Assembly (NCBI GenBank): GCA_027079895.1
Contig: JALWUZ010000325.1
Span: 1 to 5,992 of the forward strand
DNA from: Anaerolineae bacterium
GTDB lineage: Bacteria; Chloroflexota; Anaerolineae; B4-G1
Length of the DNA: 5,992 nt
Direction: 5' to 3'
Below the pieces are notes generated by a model. The model worked only from the letters and a program-made list of their open reading frames with translations. It searched no databases and was not told the DNA's origin. The position numbers and the translations under genes are program-made. This document shows, piece after piece, positions 1 through 4,747 of the stretch (its first letter is position 1; each line of letters opens with the position of its first letter).

Positions 1-412
1 GTCCCAGAGCCATCGCCTGCGCGCCGTAGTCGAGCCAGCGGAGGGGACTCAGTTCGGCGTACAAGGTGTAGAGCGCGGCCCCCAGCACGCCGCCGACGAT
101 GGCCCCGTAGATGCCGAGGCCGCCTTGCCAGACGTAGAAGATCTCTTCGGGGTGCTGCCGGTAGTAAGACCAGCCGACCATCCCGCCGGCGGGGCTGGAA
201 AAGACGTGGTAGAGGCGGGCGCCGATGATGGCGAAGATGATGGAGACGATCAGGCCGTTCCAGATGTGGTCTGGGTTCTCCCCGTCCTGTTTGGCCCGCC
301 AGGAAGCGTAGAGCGCACCGGCCAGCACGCCGGTGACGATGAGCAGTCCGTACCAGTGGACGCCGAAGTTGTCGGTGATGTGGATGAGGATTGGGTCGAG
401 CGGTGGCTTCAT
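1..412 (-). CDS. lgt: Prolipoprotein diacylglyceryl transferase (Lgt), N-terminal part, cut by window edge
   Basis: Lgt is the integral membrane enzyme that moves a diacylglyceryl group from phosphatidylglycerol to the lipobox cysteine of prolipoproteins, the first step of lipoprotein maturation. The reverse complement reads without a stop from the ATG at 410-412 to the left edge, giving 137 residues. Family hallmarks seen are HWYGL (19-23), the stretch IWNGLIVSIIFAIIGARLYHV (50-70, split here as IWNGLIVSIIF plus AIIGARLYHV) and WQGGLGIYGAIVGG (95-108). Hydrophobic segments near 20-36, 52-70 and 98-118 fit the first membrane helices. The position of the conserved His in the E. coli enzyme (HGG motif) is Tyr102 here; I recall non-His residues there in other phyla, so this need not mean loss of activity. 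The C-terminal half, including the Lgt signature, lies outside the window. The start is fixed by AGGAGG six bases upstream. The gene is transcribed divergently from the winged-helix gene. Confidence 0.93.
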   Translation of the reverse strand, partial: MKPPLDPILIHITDNFGVHWYGLLIVTGVLAGALYASWRAKQDGENPDHIWNGLIVSIIFAIIGARLYHVFSSPAGGMVGWSYYRQHPEEIFYVWQGGLGIYGAIVGGVLGAALYTLYAELSPLRWLDYGAQAMALG

Positions 413-417
413 CGTGC

Positions 418-423
418 CCTCCT
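418..423 (-). promoter_or_regulatory. Shine-Dalgarno site of lgt
   Basis: The minus strand reads AGGAGG, a full consensus ribosome-binding site, with five bases between it and the lgt ATG at 412-410. It decides the start codon of the truncated gene. Confidence 0.85.
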
Positions 424-439
424 GGGTGAATGTGGGCGG

Positions 440-468
440 ATTATACCACAAGCGGGCGATATGTTGAA
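440..468 (-). promoter_or_regulatory. Predicted sigma-70-type promoter of lgt
   Basis: On the minus strand a perfect -10 TATAAT (445-440) is preceded by TGTGG, giving an extended -10 (TGnTATAAT). At 17 bp spacing lies TTCAAC (468-463), which matches only three of six -35 consensus bases. Transcription is expected to begin near 433, leaving a leader of about 21 nt that contains the AGGAGG site. Confidence 0.7.
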
Positions 469-493
469 GTTGGGGTGAGCAAATTGCCGCGCC

Positions 494-521
494 TTGACAT
501 CGCCCCCGTTCCTGCTATAAT
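494..521 (+). promoter_or_regulatory. Predicted strong sigma-70-type promoter of the winged-helix/phasin-like operon
   Basis: TTGACA (494-499) and TATAAT (516-521) are both exact consensus hexamers, separated by 16 bp. A TGC just before the -10 (513-515) also makes it an extended -10. Transcription should start near 528, giving a leader of about 30 nt before the GTG at 558. The downstream flank is AT-rich, with six T residues from 521. Confidence 0.8.
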
Positions 522-540
522 TTTTTCGGAATTTTTGGAA
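522..540 (+). repeat. Short tandem repeat over the predicted transcription start
   Basis: TTTTTCGGAA (522-531) is followed at once by TTTTTGGAA (532-540), a near-identical second copy lacking one C. The pair straddles the predicted start of transcription near 528. It could be an operator half-site pair for the downstream winged-helix protein, or simply an AT-rich discriminator region. No binding evidence can be read from the sequence alone. Confidence 0.4.
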
Positions 541-557
541 CTCTGTCGAGGTCGCCG

Positions 558-1256
558 GTGAAACTTTCCCCCCGTCAGCGTGAATTCCTGAGCCGCCTGC
601 TCGATCTCTACAAGGAGCACGCGGGCCCGGTCCACTACGCCGCGGTGGCCCAGGCGTTAGACGTGCGCCCGGTCACGGCCTACGAAATGCTCCGTCTGCT
701 GGAAAGCAAGGGGCTGGTACGGGCCGAGACCGCCCGTCCGACGGGGCGGCGCGGGCGCACGCGGGTACTCTTCTCCCCGACCGAGAAGGCCGAGCGGGTG
801 CTGAACGACCTCACCGGGGGCATGCTGGCCGACCTGGACTGGGAGCGGGCCAAAGCGAGCATCCTGCGGGCGTTGGAGGCCGGGAAGGGGGACGATTACC
901 AGACGCTGCTCAACGAACTGCTCCTGCGGCTGCCGGAGCGTACCTCGCCGCTCCTGTTCGTCGCCGACATGCTGACGGCGACGATCCTCGTCTTCTACGA
1001 CCTGCGGGACCGGGCGGCGGCGCGGCGCATCTTCGCCCACCTGCGGCTCTTCGGCCCGCCGGGCTGGGCGGTGCTGTACTCCATCGCCGGGCTCAGCCTG
1101 AGCCTTTCCCTGGTGGAGAAAGCCAACCGCCGGGCGACGTCGGTGCTGCTTTCTTACGCCCAGCAGTTCCGGGAGCACCTGGACAATCTGACGCCGGGGG
1201 AGAAGGTCCGCTTATCCGAATTCGTCTCCGAGATACTGCGCGTCATCGGGCTGTGA
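558..1256 (+). CDS. Winged-helix (MarR-like) putative transcriptional regulator with unknown helical C-terminal domain
   Basis: The 232-residue protein has an N-terminal winged helix-turn-helix at about residues 1-75. PVHYAAVAQALDVRPVTAYEMLRLLESKGLV carries the two helices (seen as PVHYAAVAQALDV, then RPVTAYEMLRLLESKG as the likely recognition helix, 37-52), and the basic TGRRGRTRVLFSPT (62-75) is the wing. Residues 90-232 are mostly helical, with hydrophobic stretches (131-147, 170-186), and match no ligand-binding domain I recognise. The start is GTG with GAGGT (548-552) five bases upstream; no ATG fits better. A phasin-like gene follows after 36 bp, apparently in the same operon. The likely role is a DNA-binding regulator, possibly of its own operon, since it sits first after a consensus promoter. 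DNA binding is a confident inference from the fold; the effector and targets are unknown. Confidence 0.8.
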   Translation: MKLSPRQREFLSRLLDLYKEHAGPVHYAAVAQALDVRPVTAYEMLRLLESKGLVRAETARPTGRRGRTRVLFSPTEKAERVLNDLTGGMLADLDWERAKASILRALEAGKGDDYQTLLNELLLRLPERTSPLLFVADMLTATILVFYDLRDRAAARRIFAHLRLFGPPGWAVLYSIAGLSLSLSLVEKANRRATSVLLSYAQQFREHLDNLTPGEKVRLSEFVSEILRVIGL

Positions 1257-1280
1257 GGCCTGTCCGTATCCAGACACAGA

Positions 1281-1288
1281 GGAGGTGG
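1281..1288 (+). promoter_or_regulatory. Strong Shine-Dalgarno site of the phasin-like gene
   Basis: GGAGGTGG, preceded by AGA, lies upstream of the ATG at 1293, with seven bases between GGAGG and the start. It is stronger than the GAGGT site of the upstream gene in the same operon, which suggests that the second protein is made in larger amounts. That is usual for a structural or granule-associated protein paired with a regulator. Confidence 0.8.
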
Positions 1289-1292
1289 AAAA

Positions 1293-1622
1293 ATGGCGAA
1301 GTTAGTCGAAAAAGGGATTCTGGCCGGTCTGGGCGTGCTGACCCTGACACGCGACACGGTGCGCCGCTTTGTGGACGACCTGGTCGCCGAGGGGGAGGTC
1401 AAACCGGAGGAGGCGCCCAGCATCATCGAGCGGTTGGTGGACAAGGGCGAGAAGGAGCGGGAGGAATTGCGCAAGATGGTGCGTCAGGAGTTGGACAAGG
1501 CCCGCTCCAACGTCCCGGTCATCACCCGCAAGGACATCGAGGAACTGAGTCGAAAGATAGACGAACTGGCGGCTAAAGTCGAGGAACTGGCCGCCCAATC
1601 CGAGCCGACCGAGGCGGAGTAA
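1293..1622 (+). CDS. Phasin-like small coiled-coil protein (polyhydroxyalkanoate synthesis regulator phasin type)
   Basis: This 109-residue, highly charged protein resembles the bacterial phasin-like family annotated as polyhydroxyalkanoate synthesis regulator (COG3937 type). Residues 1-19 are hydrophobic and weakly amphipathic (KGILAGLGVLTLT). Residues 21-75 are a charged helical stretch (TVRRFVDDLVAEGEV, then SIIERLVDKGEKEREEL). Residues 79-101 form a heptad coiled coil (RKDIEELSRKIDELAAKVEELAA), and the tail is acidic. In characterised phasins such helices coat polyester granules and oligomerise through the coiled coil. No PHA synthase gene is visible here, so the granule role is only a family label; the protein may act at membranes or as an oligomeric adaptor. 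It lies 36 bp after the winged-helix gene and probably shares its transcript. The ABC1-kinase gene follows 161 bp later under its own promoter. Confidence 0.78.
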   Translation: MAKLVEKGILAGLGVLTLTRDTVRRFVDDLVAEGEVKPEEAPSIIERLVDKGEKEREELRKMVRQELDKARSNVPVITRKDIEELSRKIDELAAKVEELAAQSEPTEAE

Positions 1623-1662
1623 CGCTCCTCGCGCGGGATGGGCGGCGGATAAGGGGGTGGTA

Positions 1663-1693
1663 GGGTAGGCGATGGCACTGCCATCGCCTACCC
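1663..1693 (+). terminator. Perfect 14-bp hairpin, candidate terminator after the phasin-like gene
   Basis: GGGTAGGCGATGGC (1663-1676) pairs without mismatch with GCCATCGCCTACCC (1680-1693) around a three-base loop, ACT. It begins 40 bases after the phasin-like stop codon, where an operon end is expected before the kinase promoter. The downstream flank is only CTTTG, so the U-tract is very short and textbook intrinsic termination is doubtful. It may instead act as an mRNA 3'-end stabiliser or work with a protein factor. Confidence 0.5.
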
Positions 1694-1766
1694 CTTTGAC
1701 CGTAGGCGTGAGGACTTTGAAAAGCCTGAAGCGGCAGGCCGTTTCTGATTCGCGGTCGGGCCTATC

Positions 1767-1777
1767 TGTGGTACAAT
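1767..1777 (+). promoter_or_regulatory. Extended -10 promoter of the ABC1-kinase gene, predicting a leaderless mRNA
   Basis: TGTGGTACAAT contains TGnTACAAT, an extended -10, with TACAAT at 1772-1777. No good -35 lies at 16-18 bp spacing (TTCGCG at best), which an extended -10 can compensate for. The normal start, seven bases past the hexamer, falls exactly on the A of the ATG at 1784. No Shine-Dalgarno sequence is present, so a leaderless transcript is predicted. Confidence 0.65.
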
Positions 1778-1783
1778 ACCCCT

Positions 1784-3463
1784 ATGATGCGCTCTCCCAT
1801 CAGCAGGGTACGGCACCTCCAACGTTACCGCGAAGTAGCCCGTGTCCTCGTCCGGCACGGCTTCGGCGAGATAGTAGACCTCCTGGAACTGGTGCCGTAC
1901 CTTTCCCTTCCCCGCCGGATTCTGCGGCGCGGGGGCGATAAAGGCTCCCCCCTCGGCGTTCCCCAGCGGTTGCGGCTGGCCCTGGAGGAACTGGGGCCTA
2001 CTTTCGTCAAACTGGGACAGGTGCTCAGCACCCGCCCAGACCTGCTTCCCCCCTCCTACATCGAGGAACTGGCCAAGTTGCAGGATACCGTGCCGCCGCT
2101 GCCCTGGGAGCCCATCCGCGCCCGCATCGAGGAGGAACTGGGCTACCCTCCCGACAAACTGTTCGCCTCTTGTGACCGGACCCCCATCGCCGCCGCCTCC
2201 CTTTCCCAGGTACACGGGGCCGTGCTCCCCGACGGCACGCCGGTAGTCGTCAAAGTCCAGCGGCCCGGCATCCAGGCCACCATCGAGACCGATCTGGAAA
2301 TTCTGTTCGACCTGGCCCGGCTGGTGCAGGACCGCACGCCGCTAGGCGAAATCTACGACCTGCCGGAGATCGTGGAGGAGTTCGCCTCGACGCTGCGGGC
2401 GGAGTTGAACTTCTACCGCGAGGGGCGCAACGCCGACCGCTTCCGCGAGAACTTCGCCGACGAGCCCTACCTCCACATCCCCATCGTCTACTGGGAGTAC
2501 ACCACCCGGCACGTGCTGGTCCTGGAGCGCATCGGCGGCATCAAGTTCGACGACATCGAGACGCTCGACCGGCTGGGGTACGACCGACACCGCATCGCCC
2601 TCCACGCCGCCCGGATGATCATCAAAGAGGTGCTGGAGGACGGCTTCTTCCACGCCGACCCCCATCCGGGCAATTTCGTCGTCATGCCGAACGAGGTCAT
2701 CGGGGCGATGGATTTCGGCATGGTCGGCCATCTGAGCAACAGTCTGCGCAGCGACCTGATTCGGCTCTACATCGTCGCCGTGCAGATGGACGAGGAGGGA
2801 ATCGTAGACCGGCTCATCCAGATGGGAATCACGCGCGGCATCCCCGACCGGGCCGCCCTCCGCCGAGACATCGCCCGCCTGCTGCGCAAGTATCACGGCA
2901 TGCCGCTGGGCACCATCCGCGCCCGCGAGGTGATTGACGACATTATGCCGATCGCCTTCCGCCACAACCTCCACCTCCCCTCCGACCTGTGGCTGCTGGG
3001 GAAGACGCTGGCGATGATGGAGGGGGTGGGGCTGCGGCTCGACCCCGATTTCGACATTTTCGCCGTGTCGGAGCCCTACGTGCGCCGCTTTATGCTCCAA
3101 ATGGCCTCCCCCCGCTCCTGGGGGCCGCCGTTCGTCCGGGGGATGGGGAACTGGGCGGAGTTGTTGGGCCTCCTGCCGCGCGTCGGTACTCAAGTCTTGC
3201 AGCGCATCGAGCGCGGGGAGGCGGAAGTGACCATCGTCCATCAGGGGCTGGATCAGGCCCTCTCCCGCCTCGACCGGCTGACGAACCGCCTTTCGCTGAG
3301 CCTGCTCCTGTCCGCCCTGATCGTCGGCCTGGCCCTGCTGATACCGGCCCTCAACCTGGGGGAGAAGTGGGGGCTGGCGGCCATCCTGGTCGTCGGGGGG
3401 TTCGTCGGCGTCAGCCTGTTGGGGCTCTGGCTGGTCTTTTCCATCTGGCGGTCGCGCGGATAG
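1784..3463 (+). CDS. ubiB: ABC1/UbiB-family atypical kinase with C-terminal membrane anchor
   Basis: ABC1/UbiB (ADCK/AarF) proteins are protein-kinase-like ATPases required for ubiquinone synthesis in several organisms and linked more widely to lipid handling. The 559 residues carry the family marks in order: KLGQ (76-79) of the N-terminal KxGQ motif, the Ala-rich nucleotide loop AAASLSQVH (136-144) in place of a Gly-rich loop, Lys157 in VVVKVQ, Glu213 as the likely lysine partner, catalytic-loop HADPHPGN (290-297) and metal-binding DFG (310-312). The ExD motif reads E207-L-N209, with Asn where Asp is usual. Two hydrophobic helices at about 503-523 and 529-554 end the protein, as in many bacterial members, so it is probably anchored to the cytoplasmic membrane. 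The family's usual length fits. The start is the first of two adjacent ATGs, placed at the predicted transcription start. No quinone-synthesis genes are nearby, so the symbol marks the family rather than a proven pathway role. Confidence 0.92.
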   Translation: MMRSPISRVRHLQRYREVARVLVRHGFGEIVDLLELVPYLSLPRRILRRGGDKGSPLGVPQRLRLALEELGPTFVKLGQVLSTRPDLLPPSYIEELAKLQDTVPPLPWEPIRARIEEELGYPPDKLFASCDRTPIAAASLSQVHGAVLPDGTPVVVKVQRPGIQATIETDLEILFDLARLVQDRTPLGEIYDLPEIVEEFASTLRAELNFYREGRNADRFRENFADEPYLHIPIVYWEYTTRHVLVLERIGGIKFDDIETLDRLGYDRHRIALHAARMIIKEVLEDGFFHADPHPGNFVVMPNEVIGAMDFGMVGHLSNSLRSDLIRLYIVAVQMDEEGIVDRLIQMGITRGIPDRAALRRDIARLLRKYHGMPLGTIRAREVIDDIMPIAFRHNLHLPSDLWLLGKTLAMMEGVGLRLDPDFDIFAVSEPYVRRFMLQMASPRSWGPPFVRGMGNWAELLGLLPRVGTQVLQRIERGEAEVTIVHQGLDQALSRLDRLTNRLSLSLLLSALIVGLALLIPALNLGEKWGLAAILVVGGFVGVSLLGLWLVFSIWRSRG

Positions 3464-3465
3464 CC

Positions 3466-3493
3466 TTTACTTTTCTCCTTCCTGTGCTATCAT
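3466..3493 (+). promoter_or_regulatory. Predicted promoter of the LysM membrane protein gene, near-leaderless
   Basis: TTTACT (3466-3471, four of six -35 bases) and TATCAT (3488-3493) are spaced by 16 bp, and the -10 is extended by TGTGC. The hexamer ends eight bases before the ATG at 3502, so transcription should start at about 3500-3502. The region before the ATG (GCCGCCCG) holds no Shine-Dalgarno sequence, in agreement with a leaderless or nearly leaderless mRNA. The promoter occupies almost the whole 38-base gap after the kinase stop codon. Confidence 0.65.
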
Positions 3494-3501
3494 GCCGCCC
3501 G

Positions 3502-4686
3502 ATGGAGATTATACCCGAAGAAGCGGAACTTACCCCCCCGTCGGAGGAGCCGCGCTACTGTCCGGTCTGCGGCTCGCGGGTGGCGGCGATGGCGACGACC
3601 TGCTTGATGTGCGGCGCGGATCTCACCGCCCCGCCGGAGCAGGAGGAGCCCGTCCGGCGGGAGATGCCCGTCTGGTTGCGATGGCTGATCATCGTCGCGC
3701 TGGCGTTGGCGATTCTCTCCGCCGGTAGTTTCGGGCTCTACAAACTGCTGAGCAGCCTCCCCGCCCACGAGGGCAGAATCATCACCCCGACCCCGTTGCC
3801 CTCCCGCACGGCGACACCTACCATCACCCCGACCCCGTCGGCGACGCCGACCCCCACCTCCACGCCTACGCCGGTGCCGCCTCTCGCCCATCAGGTGCAG
3901 CGCGGGGAGACGCTCTCCGGTATCGCCTCCACCTACGGCCTGACGATAGACGACATCCTGGCCCTGAACCCCGACATAGACCCCAATCGGCTGCAAGTCG
4001 GACAGGTCATCCTCATCCCCGCCGGGACGCCGACGCCCGGCCCGACCAACACCTTCGACCCGAACGTCCCCACGCCGACCCCGGCCAACTACATCATCCA
4101 CATCGTGGCTCGTGGGGAGACGCTGAGCGACATCGCCGAGCAGTACAATACCTCCGTGGCGGTCATCAAGGCGGCCAACGACATCCCGCCGGACGACGAC
4201 ACCATCCGGGTCAATCAATCGCTGGTCATCCCCCTGGGCACGCCGATGCCGACCCCGACCGCGACGGTCAACCCGCACGCCACGCCGACGCCCATCCCCC
4301 CCTATCCGGCCCCGCCGCTCCTCAGCCCTCCCGACGGGGCGGTGCTCATCGGCGACGGGACGCCGATCCTGCTCCAGTGGGCTTCGGTGAGTATCCTCCG
4401 CGACAACGAGTGGTACGAGTTGACTCTGCGGCAGCCCGGCGGCGGGGTCTATTCGGCCACCGTCCGCACCCGTGCGACGGCCTGGCGCGTCCCGCCGGAA
4501 CTGCTGCCCCCGCCCGATGCCGCGGAGCACGATTTCTACTGGCAGGTGCAGGTGGTGCAGGAGACGACGGACGCGGAGGGGCAGGTGGTCTACCACCGGG
4601 CCGGCCTGCCGAGCGAGATACGCACTTTCACGTGGTTGCCGGCCACCCCCACTCCGGCGCCTGTGAGGCCGTCACCCACCCCCTAA
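3502..4686 (+). CDS. Zinc-ribbon / single membrane helix / double-LysM protein
   Basis: This 394-residue membrane protein probably binds peptidoglycan. In order: an N-terminal zinc ribbon with CPVC (20-23) and CLMC (34-37); basic residues R52, R53 and R60, then one membrane helix at about 57-80, so the ribbon should be cytoplasmic and the rest outside; a Thr-Pro linker (95-127); LysM 1 (130-173, QRGETLSGIASTYGLTIDDI); a second Thr-Pro linker; LysM 2 (197-244, ARGETLSDIAEQYNTSVAVI); a third linker; and a C-terminal domain (about 269-378, with PPLLSPPDGAVL and FYWQVQVVQE) that looks like a beta-sandwich of fibronectin-III type. A Thr-Pro-rich tail ends it. LysM domains bind N-acetylglucosamine-containing glycans; no hydrolase domain is present, so a scaffold or sensor is more likely than an enzyme. 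The reading frame stays open far upstream inside the kinase gene, but the ATG at 3502 fits both the promoter and the domain border. Confidence 0.87.
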   Translation: MEIIPEEAELTPPSEEPRYCPVCGSRVAAMATTCLMCGADLTAPPEQEEPVRREMPVWLRWLIIVALALAILSAGSFGLYKLLSSLPAHEGRIITPTPLPSRTATPTITPTPSATPTPTSTPTPVPPLAHQVQRGETLSGIASTYGLTIDDILALNPDIDPNRLQVGQVILIPAGTPTPGPTNTFDPNVPTPTPANYIIHIVARGETLSDIAEQYNTSVAVIKAANDIPPDDDTIRVNQSLVIPLGTPMPTPTATVNPHATPTPIPPYPAPPLLSPPDGAVLIGDGTPILLQWASVSILRDNEWYELTLRQPGGGVYSATVRTRATAWRVPPELLPPPDAAEHDFYWQVQVVQETTDAEGQVVYHRAGLPSEIRTFTWLPATPTPAPVRPSPTP

Positions 4687-4690
4687 ACGC

Positions 4691-4731
4691 AAGCGCGATG
4701 CACTGCGGAAGTGCGTCGCACCCGAAGCGCG
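4691..4731. repeat. Imperfect hairpin with repeated AAGCGCG words in the convergent spacer
   Basis: GCGATGCACT (4695-4704) pairs with AGTGCGTCGC (4710-4719), one pair being T-G wobble, around the loop GCGGA. The words AAGCGCG (4691-4697), AAGTGCG (4709-4715) and AAGCGCG (4725-4731) recur at 18- and 16-base steps. The element lies between two genes that converge, so it may act as a bidirectional terminator, but neither strand has a T-run after the stem. A dispersed REP-like palindrome is the alternative. Confidence 0.45.
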
Positions 4732-4747
4732 TCATCCCCGGCGCAGC

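Noticed and set aside
125..478. Plus-strand open frame across the lgt region
   Set aside because: It is antisense to a clearly conserved Lgt sequence, and its translation is Asp/Val/Gly-rich with no domain.
2342..3241. Long minus-strand open frame (299 codons) antisense to the kinase gene
   Set aside because: Its translation is His/Gln/Val/Asp-rich low-complexity text with no domain, and it lies fully opposite a gene with all ABC1-kinase motifs. It is a GC-rich codon shadow.
2989..3501. Upstream extension of the LysM frame into the kinase gene
   Set aside because: The extra residues are Arg/Gly/Pro-rich shadow sequence overlapping the kinase C-terminus. The promoter at 3466-3493 and the domain border support the ATG at 3502.
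3780..4290. Repeated ACGCCGACC-like DNA words as a possible repeat array
   Set aside because: They encode the Thr-Pro linkers of the LysM protein in frame and are irregular, so they reflect protein low complexity rather than a CRISPR array or tandem satellite.
3490..4596. Long minus-strand open frame (368 codons) antisense to the LysM gene
   Set aside because: Its product is dominated by Arg/Gly/Asp runs created by the antisense of Thr-Pro linkers, has no recognisable domain, and overlaps a well-supported gene.
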